Source: Aphis gossypii
Lineage: Eukaryota; Arthropoda; Insecta; Hemiptera; Aphididae
Assembly: GCF_020184175.1 (NCBI RefSeq)
Contig: NW_026083154.1
Span: 1-64,000, forward strand
Length of the DNA stretch: 64,000 bases
Direction: 5' to 3'
This document shows, one piece after another, positions 11,652 through 23,034 of this stretch; the stretch's first letter is position 1, and each line of letters opens with the position of its first letter. A model generated the notes under the pieces. That model did no database searches. It had not been told where the DNA came from and saw only the letters and a program-made list of their open reading frames with translations. A program made the position numbers and the translations under genes.

Positions 11652-11915
11652 AGTAACTGGGTCCCTGGGGGGCCACCACCGCCACCGCCACCCCCGCGAC
11701 CTACCACTCACCCAAGGTACCGCCACCCGTACCACCACTCGCTACCCAGCCATGATTAGCGCCGCCGTCACACCACCTCCCGCCCTGCCATAGATGCTGC
11801 AACCGGAGACACTGCCCAGCCGTTATCTTGTAGTACACATTATCTTTATACCTATATTATATACTTAAACATATATCTATATACCTATATCTATGCACCT
11901 ATATACGTACAAAAC
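11652..11915 (+). repeat. Left terminal inverted repeat of the Polinton
   Basis: About 264 bp starting AGTAACTGGGTCCC, then a (CCACCG)-rich proline-like tract, then ACACATTATCTTTATACC and TATATCTATA steps to about ATATACGTACAAAA. It matches the reverse complement of 36395-36638 closely. It carries one extra block of roughly 38 bp near 11752-11790 (GATTAGCGCCGCCGTCACACC) that is missing on the right. Confidence 0.85.
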
Positions 11916-12285
11916 ACAAATGCATGAACCTATGTATACATGTGCATATCCCTGCAACAGGATAGTATAGTTTCTGCAAGCACATCACAAATCTTTACAT
12001 GCCAATTATGCACGTAATGTGAAATCCAAACATTGTAAGATGTTTTTTCACATACATATTTTTTTTTACTTAGATTTTTTATTCAGCATTTCCATACACA
12101 TAAAATAATGTGATTTAAAATAATCATAGATTATTGAATCAGTATGAAACAAATTTGTCATGAGAAGGTTTAGTGTCATTTCATAATGTTTAATTTAGCA
12201 GTCTTTTTTTTTTATTTCTTTATTAATAATAGAGAATTTTCAAGACATAAAAAAAAAACAACAACAACAATAATGCATTTGATAC
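11916..12285. other. Polinton left subterminal region without a gene
   Basis: Between the TIR and the first spliced gene. AT-rich, with no coding signal on either strand. It could hold the promoter of the small plus-strand gene that follows. Confidence 0.4.
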
Positions 12286-12679
12286 TCCAAATCAGGATTT
12301 ACCTCCAATGTAAGTTTAATGTTATTTTATTTTATTATTAGTTTATTTATCATATTATTCGGTGTTTAGTGTTGATGAACTACCTACGACACCCGTTACA
12401 ATAAACGAGGTAGCAATAATTATGGGGGAATTTCTCGAGAATGAGATCAGGAATTTGATGGTTGAAGGTAGATTGCCACAACCTTTCAACCAAAACCGAT
12501 TATTTATAATGTAAGTTTATTATTATTATTATTATTATTATTTTTTCTAACATTATAAAAAAAAAAATCTTTATAGTAGTGATGATGAAGAAATGACAAC
12601 TGACGAAGATTTGAGTGACGACGAAATGTCTGAAACGTTTTCGCCCGTTATTTCAACAGACGACGACGAAGATTTGTGA
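12286..12679 (+). CDS. Small acidic spliced Polinton protein (unknown function), start unresolved
   Basis: Three exon pieces with matching phase: up to 12309 (donor GTAAGT), 12370-12510 (donor GTAAGT) and 12577-12679 (stop TGA). The protein has NAFDTPNQDLPP at its visible start, a helical middle (EVAIIMGEFLENEIRNLM) and a C-terminus made almost wholly of Asp, Glu, Ser and Thr (SDDEEMTTDEDLSDDEMSE). The 5' start is not certain: the frame is open upstream to a poly-A/CAA run without ATG. It runs convergent with the gene at 12755-13321, and an AATAAA-like signal follows the stop near 12695. I do not recognise the family. The acidic tail suggests a regulatory or chaperone-like role, which is only a guess. 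Confidence 0.5.
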
Positions 12680-12754
12680 TTAAAAAATAAAAATAAAATA
12701 AAGTTATAGAATAATCAAGAGTTATATTTTTCATATATATATATGTAATACGTG

Positions 12755-13321
12755 TTAGGTATTAGATTCAATACAAGCTCTTAACAACATTTTTTCATCA
12801 TCTGTGTATTCTTCACCCCAAATGTATTTATCAAGGGCTTCAAGACATATATTATCTGAATCTTCGCCACCCCATGGATCGATATCATTTGGTTTATCTA
12901 TAATAGTAAATATTTGTTATGCATAATGCACGGAAAAAACAACATTAAATGAACAAACCATTGGTCTGCTGTTGATTAACACAATCATCCGATATATGTT
13001 TTACATCGTTTCTAGTCTATAACAACAACAACAAATATATAGGTATACATGACGATGGTAAGGTAAGTGCTATAATAATATATTTTGTCATACTAACTTT
13101 GTCAACAGAAATATTTTCACCTTGGCTTAATAGATTATTATAAAACATACGTCTTGGTGTATTTGATAGCTACAAATATAATAAAATGTGTTATTTTTAA
13201 TATATTATGTATAAGTAATTAAACATACCATTTCATCAAACTCGCCATTCGCTAAAAAGTCGATGAAGCCTGCTGAAACGTCAGGTGTGTTTATAGTAAA
13301 TACTTGGCTGGAGTATGACAT
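12755..13321 (-). CDS. 121-aa four-exon Polinton protein of unknown function
   Basis: Exons on the minus strand: 13321-13229, 13169-13098, 13016-12959 and 12897-12755. All have GT-AG borders and consistent phase and give one uninterrupted 121-codon frame from ATG (MSYSSQVFTINTPDVSAG) to TAA. Exon sizes are 93, 72, 58 and 143 nt with introns under 85 nt. The product is acidic, rich in Asn/Asp/Glu, has a WGGEDSDN stretch and ends DDEKMLLRACIESNT. No transmembrane or known domain is seen. Introns this small and dense match other small genes in this Polinton (34938-35524). Unlike most neighbours, no break is present. Confidence 0.6.
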
Positions 13322-13523
13322 TTTTAAAAACAAAATAATTTTTAAATAATTTTTAACACAACTTAACAAACTATACTAACATAATGCACTAAGATTTATC
13401 ATTAGTACCGATTATATTCCAGTAAAAATTAAAAAACACCAACAAGCATTTTTTTCTCTTGTAACACGATTCTGCTGACATATTTTGTTCTCCTCATTGC
13501 ATTAGGTTATGGCACAGTATCAC

Positions 13524-16500
13524 CAGTGCCGGATTAAGTGTTTCACGGGCCTTAAGCAAATAAATCAGACGGGCCTAATTGGTCATAAGGAGTAAAAAAA
13601 GGTGTAAACTACAAATTAAAAAAAATTTCATTTTTTTAAATTTTATTTATGAATATAAATAATAATTGTGTCAAACACTTTTTTAAATTATTGTTGTATA
13701 CTAAAATATATGTTTATTTATTATAAAATTAGTCACTGTCATCATTGCAACTGTTCACTTGTCTCTCCTCTTCATCTATACATAATTCTTTTTTTCTGGT
13801 TTTTTCATTTGAAAAAGTTCGAATAACATCATCCAAGTCTAGAGATTTCACAAATTCACTCTCGATGCTCAAAATTCCAAAATCCTGCAGATTGTTTTGT
13901 GATAGTGAAGATCGTAATACGGTTTTTAATAATTTTAATCGGGAAAAAGATCTTTCACCAGTACAGTTGGTACACATAAGAGAAAGATATAAGCGTAATA
14001 ACCTTTCAACATTTGGAAAACTCTCAGTCACATTTAAATCAACTATCATCTTATACATATTAAGCAAAATATTCTTATTCTTATTTTCGTTCGTAGTAAT
14101 TAATAATAAAGAAGTTGATGAAAAACTTAAAAACTGTTTAAACTCATCTGTAAAATCTTCTGGGAAATCTTTTGGATACCTATTTAACAAATTTTTCATT
14201 CCTTCTTGTATTTCTTCGATTTCCATGACCATTTAAATTTTAGATAATAACTTAAAATTATTTCTCACACAAGTATAAGCGTTAATTCTATGTGCTAGAG
14301 CACTATAAAGCTGATCAATTATTACATAAAAATTGTTTATTTTAAATGACTCTTTTGCACTTAGTTCATGAGAACTACTTTCATTTATTTTAATTTTTTT
14401 TCGGTGTCTAGTCAATTTGTAGTCTTCATTTTTAGTCCTTTTCATGCCATTTCTTTCATATTCATCATATTGGCACCTAATATTTTGAAAGACAATTTTA
14501 AGACTTTCAATTAAATTAATTGCAGTATATAAATCAATTTCGCTATTTTGAACACTTTTACTGCAATTATTAAAAGGTTCGAGGATATTATGCCACAATT
14601 CACACATAATGCCCGTTTCTAAATGACCGAGAACTTTACTTAAACTTCCTGCTTGGTGACGATTTGATTGTGGTTGAAATGGATCATTTTGAATTTTTTT
14701 TAACGCTTCATTAATATTTTCGTAGCTTAAATATAATGCTTTTACAGCTCGAGCATTTGCACTCCATCTAGTATTTGATTTAGATTTAGTAACTGGACAG
14801 ATTTTTACTAAAGTTTTTTTTAAAATATCCCAGCGATGGGTAGATACGGAGAAAAAATTGTAAAGTTCTTGTACATAACCGAAAAATGAAACTGCTTCAA
14901 TGCAACAATCTACAGCAGATTGTCCAACGAGATTTAGCGAGTGTGCAATACACGGTATGTAATCAATAAATGAATTGCACTTTTTTATTTCTGCTTGCAT
15001 ACCTGAATAAGTCCCGCTCATGTTGCTAGCGTTGTCATAGCTCTGCCCACGACAGTTTTCTATCTTAATATCATTATCTTTTAAAAAATCGAGTAAACAC
15101 GAAGCAAGATATGCACCAGTATGGCTAGTTATATGAATAAAAGTAATAAAACGTTCTACTGGACCATCGTTATTTACATATCTTAAAATAATAGTTAGTT
15201 GATCCATATGGGTTATATCAGGAGTAGAATCAACGCTTATTGAAAAATAACCGGATTTTTTTATTTGATCTATAATCATTGTACGAGTTTTTTTTTGCAA
15301 TAAGTGCAATAAATTCATTGCAAATAGTTTTAGATAGATAAGATACATGTCCTTTCCCTCGATTTCCGTGTACAGATATATGTTGTGCTAAAAATGGGTC
15401 AAATTTTGAAAGAAGTTCCAATATTCCAAGATAATTTCCATTATTTTTTGACCCGAAGTGTTCGTCTGAACCTCTAAATGGTAGACCACGTTCTGATAAA
15501 AACAATATTGTTTCGATTAAGCGCTTTAATACATTTTTCCAGTAATTGCGTGTTTCAGATAACTCTTTTTGTAGCTCACTATCTATTATTCCAGACAGTT
15601 TCGTTCTATTTAAGTACATACTAATTGCTAAAACATGATCTCCTTTTTTCGCGTGGATTTCGAGAGTTTTTTGAACATTTCGCCAATAATCATAGCCATC
15701 ACACATTACGTTTTTATTAGAAAAAAGAATATAATAATAACAATATACCATTTTTTTAATCGGTGAATAAAGTAACCATTCTCTATTACAATAATCACCA
15801 TTAGGTTTTCTATAGAAAAATGCATTTTTGCTTAAATAACGATTTATTTTAGGATTTTCATAAAGTTTTTTAGTTAAAGATAAATCAGCATCTTTATTTT
15901 GAAAAAATGTTGGCCCTTTTTCTAACACGTAAGATTTTAATTTGGTAGATGTTAAATCCCAAACTCCGGGGTCGTTAGAGTTCAAAATTATGGCATTACT
16001 ATTAGAACAATCATCAGTAAATGAATTTGATGAACTTACCACATGTAAGTCCGGTTCATTAATAATTGTATCTACTTTATTATTGGTATTTTGAATTTTA
16101 TAATAACTTGTAAGAGGGTTTACTTTTTTTAGAAGTTGTGCTTCACTTTCTTTTTTCTTTTGAGATTCTTTTAGTTTTTTCCAACCACCTTTCGGTTTTG
16201 ACATTTTTCTAGGTGATTTTTGAACAGTTATTTTCTTTCAACTACACAGATAACATGGCACTTTTTAAAAACTAAAACACGGTGTAATACTGTACATGTT
16301 CTAATGTTCACCAACGACTGTGATAGTCTCCATCGTCAAACATTAAATGTGGTCGCGTCGATAAAGAATCATAAATTTAAACATATTATAATAAATTGTA
16401 TTGTATTGTGTAAAAGGTTTGTTCTTTGGTAATAGTAAAGTGTTGTATAAATGTATAATTTCTACAGATAATAAAGGTAGTTGCTAATAGCTATTGCTGT

Positions 16501-16874
16501 TATTACTTATTAGTTATTAGTATACCTGTATTAGTAGTGTACCCGTCTACAATATATGGCCGATAACGGATAAAAACGAAATATTTTGCTGTATAGAAAT
16601 AAACGTGTGTATAAACTATATAATTTTGGTGAATTTAATTGAAATCTGGATTTAGTCTGACCATTTATGTCAGCCGAATTTTGTCCCCAATAAACGGTCT
16701 AATAATTTGGTAAAATATTGAGCCAATGCCCAATTGCCGGGTCTAGTGTGACCATCGACTTAATGTGCAAATCTACAGATTTTAAATTTTTTTAATAGAA
16801 AAAAAAAATACGGGCCAAATTTTTTCAAGGGCCTTAAGCAGTGCTTATTTTGCTTGTAGGTTAATCCGGCACTG
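13524..16874 (-). mobile_element. hAT transposon (ZMYM1/DUF4371 type) nested in the Polinton
   Basis: TIRs: CAGTGCCGGATTAA at 13524 and its inverted match TTAATCCGGCACTG ending at 16874. Both are flanked by the 8-bp duplication AGTATCAC (13516-13523 and 16875-16882), diagnostic for hAT. Length 3351 bp. The words GGGCCTTAAGCA near both ends are subterminal repeats. The insert lies between the 12755-13321 gene and the PolB start, so it may separate a shared promoter region. Confidence 0.92.
13729..16204 (-). pseudogene. hAT transposase with DUF4371 and C-terminal dimerisation domain
   Basis: From ATG 16204 (MSKPKGGWKKLKESQKK) the protein has a TTF-type zinc-finger-like segment (DLTSTKLKSYVLEKGP...NREWLLYSP), then the DUF4371 RNase H region with SISVDSTPDITHMDQLTI (first Asp), ENCRGQSYDNASNMSG (second Asp) and IPCIAHSLNLV. 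At the C-terminus is the hAT dimerisation motif (PNVERLLRLYLSLMCTNCTG, then ERSFSRLKLLKT). Total about 800 aa, like ZMYM1-type hAT transposases. Breaks: a one-base shift in a T-run near 15290, and one in-frame TAA just before an ATG at 14232. Otherwise well preserved, so a fairly recent insertion. Confidence 0.88.
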
Positions 16875-16956
16875 AGTATCACTGATTTAGTGTGGTTTTC
16901 GCAGTGATATCGTTCTGATGTGTTTATTAAAATAATAATAATAATAATAATACAAA

Positions 16957-19900
16957 ATGTTTAAGTGCGATCAGTGTCAATGTTTTTTCTCGCGAAAAGA
17001 CATTTTAGCTAGGCATTTAAAGCGCCATAATAGTAATGAACTATTTAAGTGTACTATTTGTGGAAATTTATTTACTAGAAACGATGCTCTCAAACGGCAC
17101 ATCAAAAGTATTCACGGTGAGTAAATAAAATTTAACGTATAATGTATAATGGTAAATATCCATACGTAATAATCACGATTTACATGCGTGTAATTTCTCA
17201 CAGTCGTACAATATTAGGTTTGTATGAGAAAAAAATGTATTTATTTATTTATCATTATATAATACTAATACATGCACCATTAAGCATACTACATTATTGA
17301 CAATATGATTATAAATTATTTGGTTGTAGAATATACTACTATTTTGAACATTTTTGCATTCAGTTTCCCGCGTTTTTATCGTTTACTTTTATCGTCATAT
17401 AATTCATAGACAGCACAGACTCAGGCATGCAACTAAACGAATCGGTTTCTGTTTCCCGCGTTTTATATCTACTTTTATTGTTATCATTAGATAACGTGGA
17501 CACCGGTATACGTGTTAAGACATTCTGACCGTATTTAAGGAGTTTAGTATACGCAACCACATGTTCATGGTTATTAGGTCAACGTAATAGGACACTCGAT
17601 CTCCGATGGTACATCACAGATAGACAATAAATTGTTATAGCGATTTCGGTGTTCAAGTTTAAAATATTATAGTATTGATCCATTTTAGGTATTAATAAAC
17701 AGCCTGCAGTACCAACAGCAGCACCAGCAGCACCTTTAGTACCAACAATACCTGAAGCAATAAGTAAGAACTTTATATATATATAATATATATATATATG
17801 TTTATAATTGAGTATTATAATATTTAATGTTTTTTCAGATGGTAATATGTTTGAAGACAGTGACGATGAATTCTGTGTTCAATTGTTGAATGAGGTTGAA
17901 AATACTGAATTATGTAAAAGTAAGATGCACTTTGTTTATTTGGTATCAAAAATAAAAAATATTTTTGCTTTTATTAGATGACAATAATAAAATGTTCGAG
18001 GACAGTGACGATGAATTGTGTGTTCAATTGTTGGAAGAGGTCGAAAATAGTGAATTATGTAAAAGTATGATACACTTTATAAACTATACATACCTACAAA
18101 ATATAACACTATTAAATGTTTTTAGCTAATGCCAAACAACAGGACATGTTTGAAATAGCCCTCAACATTTTCGTGGAAAATAATCCAGCTGAAACGTCTA
18201 ACAAAAGTATTTAATTAACATTTTTATGAAACGCTTATATTATATATTATGTGTACATTTTTTAGGTAAGCGTGTACACGTTGGCACCACGGTCAGAACA
18301 AAAGAAAAAAGAAAAAAAGCGAAACTAATAGAACCAGCAACTGAAACTTCACTTTTAGAATCAAATTTGTTCAGCATTTATAATAAGAAAAATAGATTTA
18401 TAAAAAAAAATAATGCTTTTATGATTGACTATAGTATAACATTAAAACCTGTGCCGGGGAATTTAGATATAGTTAGTTTAAACGCACTATTGGAGGATGG
18501 ATTAGAAAATATGATAACAAATATTAAAACAATTACAAATTTTACTGATGGGGACATTGTTAATATGCACGCAGACAATCCGAAGTTTTTTTCGCCAATA
18601 TCCACAGGTAACATGACATCCAATATCTCAGGGCAGAAAATTTTAAATAAGTATAGTAGTATATTAACATCTGATCAGTCTGTGAATATTAACGAAACGG
18701 TATTCAGTTTTCAAGTTATTATAATGCCTAAAGGTGGTAAACCTAAACCGTCTTGGGAATACTTGAATATTTTTACCAAAAACAAAAGATGTGTAACAGA
18801 AATTAATAATCCAGATGAATTATGTTGCCCCCGTGCTATTTTAGTTGGATTATCGTACAAGACTGCTGATTTATTGGGACATAAATTAACCGATAGCCAA
18901 ATAAAAGACCTACGGAATGGCAGAAATAATATACAAACACGTTTGACAAAGCAATTATGTCAAAAATTAAAAATATTTGATAACCGACCGTTTACCTACC
19001 GCGATATAGAAAATGTCGAAAAATTGTTGAACATTCAAGTGAAAGTCGTGAATGTGGATAATTTTTGTGAAATCGACTACTCAGGAAATGAAATAGAATT
19101 AAGATTTATCTATTGAAAAAAAATGATCATTTTCATACTATTTATTCCATGCCTTCGTTTAAGGAACGTGTATACTATTGCGAATTATGTGATACGGGGT
19201 ATAATAATAATAAAAATAAACACGTGTGTAAAAAAGGACCCGGGCTAAAGTGTAAGCTGTGTAACGAAAAATATCATATCCATGACTTCAGAAAAGAAAA
19301 AAATTTTTGTCAAGAGTGCAACCGTTACTGTGTCGATGTCGAATGTTTAAGAAAACATAGAAATGTTTGCGATAAGGAGTATAAATGCAGTGGATGTTAT
19401 TTAATCGTACAAAGAAATGACCACACACACAATAGCTTTTGCGGATATGGAAAATGCCATAATTGCAAACAAGAAAACATCAAATTGTGTCTACATGAAT
19501 GTTTTATGCAACGAAAAATAGGAAAAGGAGGATATTGTGTGGAAGCCTGCGTTTGTAACAACAAATCATCAGAAAAACGGAAAGACTGTACATTCACAAC
19601 GAATTATATATTTTTCGATTACGAAGCCCAACAAAACACAGGAACACACATATCAAATATGGTAATTGCGCACAATTTTGAAGGTACAAAATATGTGTTT
19701 TTGACAGATGACGTGGCCACGGCTAATGATAAATTTTGCAAATGGGCACTAAGTAAAGATATGAAAGGAACAACATACATAGCACACAATTCAAAATCAT
19801 ACGATACATATTTTATAATACAATACATTTTAAAATACATGCCAACAGTCAAATACGAAATAATTCGTAACGGGACAAAAGTTATGATGCTCGAAATAAA

Positions 19901-22041
19901 AGAAGGGGGCTTGAACATAAAATTCATCGATAGCCTTAATTTTATACAGTCTAAACTATCTGACTTCCCAAAAACGTTTGGACTTACAGAAGCGAAAAAA
20001 GGATTCTTTCCACATTTTTTCAATACTCCAGAAAATCAATGTTATATAGGACCTTTGCCGAACAAATCTTATTACGGCTATAATACTATGACAACGAAAC
20101 AGAACAGCTTTTATAAATTGGCATGATGAAATAACAATTATACATTTAATTTCAAAAAAGAGTTGGAAGAATATTGTAATTCGGACGTTGACATTCTACG
20201 AAGAGGATGTTTAGAACTCAGAAAACAATTTTTGGACGTGTGCAACATTGACCCCTTTAAATACATAACCATTGCGAGTGTATGTATGGCAATTTATCGG
20301 CAGAGTGACTTGTCAAATTCCACTATAGCAGTCGTTCAAAATGTGAAAAAAGAGAAATTTTCAGACGAATCAATCAAGTGGTTGAAAAGCAAAATATGAA
20401 ATGGAAATAAAAATATAAAGCATGCATTAAACGGCGGAGAAGCTGTCATATGCGGTGCTAAAGTCGACGGTTATGATGTGTCGGAAAAAAAAGTATATCA
20501 GTATCATGGATGTTTCTGGCATAGCTGTCCCGATTGCTTCAACCCTAATGATACAAACCCCGTTAATAAACACTCCATGACCGATTTATACAACAACGCA
20601 ATTAGACGGACAACTCAATTGAAAGAAAATGGGTACCAAGTTGAAGAAATATGGAGTTGTAAATGGAGAAAGCACGCCGATTATAAGCAAATGATGCAAT
20701 ATCCAGATGATGTGATTGAGCCACTAAACCCACGAGATGCATTTTTCGGAGGAAGAACTAACGCTACAAAATTAATGGTTAAAAATAAAAAAATTAAATA
20801 CATCGATGTATGCAGTTTATACCCGACAGTAATGTATTATGATAATTACCCCGTAGGCCATCCTAAAAAGATTTTTAATCCATCAATTAAAAATATTCGG
20901 AATCAAATTGGTATGGTTTTATCAAATGCAAATTATTACCACCGACCAATTTATATCATCCCGTACTTCCGATAAAATCTAAAAATTAGTATTTACACTT
21001 TGTAATTAATGTCATCTTGATAAAATTAGACAGTGTACACACAACGCTGATCAGAAGTCACTTACAGGAACTTGGACCACAGACGAAGTGCAAAAAGCTA
21101 TAGAGAAAGGTTATAAAATACTAAAAATTTATGAAGTGCAACATTTTGAAAAAAAATCTAATACATTGTTTATGGAATATATAAAACGATTTTTAAAAAT
21201 TAAGCTAGAAACTAGCTCTTGGAAAAATGACTATCGAACAGTTAATGATTATATTTTAGCAGTAAAAAATGCAGTGGGAATCGATTTGGATGTAGAAAAT
21301 ATAAAAGAAAATCCTGGATTAAGAGCGCTTGCTAAAATATGCCTGAATTCGTTTTGGGGTAAGTATGGACAAAGACCTAATCAAACAAAAACCGAGATCA
21401 TATCAAAACCGGACAGATGGTATCAAGTATTGTTGGACAGTAAACTAGAAATTGAAAACATAGTGTTTTTGACGGATGATTTAGTCGAAGTTTCTTATAA
21501 ACAAATTAACATTACGTCGGAAACGAACATAATACCAACATTTAAATAGCGGCGTTCACAACATCAAATGCCAGATTAAGATTGTATAACATGTTGGACA
21601 ATCTCGGTGAGAAAGTCGTGTATTACGACCCAGATAGCGTATTTAATATTTTCGATGATGTCGAAGTAAAGACAGGGTGCATGCTAGGTGAATGGACTGA
21701 TGAATTAGGTCCAGGTGTACATATAACAGACTGGGTGTCGACTGGTCCTAAAAGTATAGCACACACAGATAACGAAAACCGGACAACAACAAAAATAAAA
21801 GGATTTACTCTTAGTTATGAAAATATTCAAAAATTAAATATGGACAGTATGAAAAAAATAATGAACGACGAAATAAAGGAGGTACAACTACAATTTCAAC
21901 AAATAACCCAAATTCTAAAACTAAGCAATTAGCAACAACATTTACATCAAAAACTTTCAAAATGGAATACGACAAACGGATGGCTATGTATTCGGAAGGT
22001 GACATAATAGAAACGTTACCATTGGGGTACTTGAACAACTA
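16957..22041 (+). pseudogene. Polinton protein-primed DNA polymerase B with N-terminal zinc-finger exons
   Basis: ATG at 16957. Exons: 16957-17116 (two C2H2 fingers, CDQCQCFF... and CTICGNLF...), 17689-17763 (Pro/Ala-rich), 17839-17919, 17978-18064, 18126-18206, then 18266 onward. The main body has a Cys/His-rich N-terminal part (19150-19570), exonuclease motifs FFDYEAQ and IAHNSKSYD, and the PolB palm: motif A YIDVCSLYPTVMYYD (20800), motif B KICLNSFWGKYG (21340) and motif C YYDPDS (21625). Motif C usually reads YxDTDS; here Thr is Pro, but both Asp are kept. Breaks: shifts near 19113, 20115, 20145, 20400, 20970-21060 and 21550, and near 21900 at the C-terminus. It replicates the element by protein priming. 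The end near 22041 is convergent with the minus-strand gene beyond a tandem duplication. Confidence 0.85.
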
Positions 22042-22068
22042 AATGTTAAAAATTATTATACTGTGTAC

Positions 22069-22103
<35 letters not shown>

Positions 22104-22560
22104 TATAATTTATTGTTATTGTCATGTAAATATCTGTGTGATTTTGTTTTTAATAATATTATACCATGTTATATAGTAAAAAATAATTCAACAATGCTAA
22201 AATATTATTATTATTATTGTTTATTTAATTAATAGAATACAATCTTAAACATTATAAACATCCATTTTTTAAATACTTTATACAATGTACAACTTGAAAC
22301 AACTAAATGTTAAAAATGTTATACAGTGTACATATATTATATATATATATAATAATATTCTATAATTTATTGTTAAGGTCATGTAAATATCTGTTTGATT
22401 TTGTTTTTATTAACATTATACCGTGTTATATAGTAAATAAAAAAAATCCAACAATGTTAAAATATTATTATTATTATTGTTTATTTAATTAATAGAATAC
22501 AATCTTAAACATTATAAACATACCATTTTTTTAATGCAAATACTTTATACAATGTACATT
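22030..22560. repeat. Tandem duplication (about 260 bp x 2) at convergent gene ends
   Basis: The stretch from CAACTAAATGTTAAAAAT (22036) to TACTTTATACAATGTAC (about 22286) is repeated from 22300 to 22556, with few differences and a different length of (TA)n. The second unit holds the real 3' end of the minus-strand gene at 22505. The first has a decayed copy of that end (a short deletion of the GCATTA part). Confidence 0.8.
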
Positions 22561-23030
22561 GTTGAGGATTAAAATCCATATGAAAAATAAAACATGGTAG
22601 TGTTTCTCCGTTCAATTGACTAAGCCGTGGACATTCTAAGTTTTCATTGTTGAAGACGGTAGCGTGCGGCATGAACTCTTCGATAATTTTTTGTTTCTGC
22701 AAACCTTTGACGTAAATTCTATCAAATGTTAATGATTGAAATATTTTCTGTATTTCTCCATACTCGATATCGCCGTATTCCAATGATAAACCGTGTTGCA
22801 ACCGTTCAAGCCAACTGACTTGTTGCGTCTTGTTTTAAAGATGTATGTTTAAATATAAAGTGTTGATGGGTCCATGTTTCAGTGTCTGCTATAGATATTT
22901 CTTTAATAAAATACTTGTTGTTGACTCTGAGAATGCAAAAAATGTCCAAAATAGCCGAAGACATATTGTTAAGCTGACTCACCGTATGGAATATTGAAAA
23001 ATAATTTCGTGGTATCAAGCACATTCATTT
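22505..23030 (-). pseudogene. Conserved Polinton-associated protein, unknown function
   Basis: Two minus-strand blocks in different frames (about 23024-22806 and 22801-22505) belong together. The N-terminal part reads ILDIFCILRVNNKYFIKEIS, then HQHFIFKH. The second has a long helix and ends with CTLYKVFALKKWYV. The pattern (KE...H-x-F-x-F near the front; Cys-rich pair and a C-terminal hydrophobic CxL..V..L..W helix) recalls an arthropod family of unknown function that I associate with Polintons and related elements; this is from memory and unverified. One frameshift at about 22803. Lies between the polymerase and integrase genes, same strand as the integrase. Confidence 0.5.
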
Positions 23031-23034
23031 CTGA

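Noticed and set aside
13745..14236. 163-codon plus-strand ORF
   Set aside because: Antisense shadow of the hAT transposase C-terminus at 13729-14232.
19619..20023. 134-codon minus-strand ORF
   Set aside because: Antisense shadow of the PolB exonuclease region.
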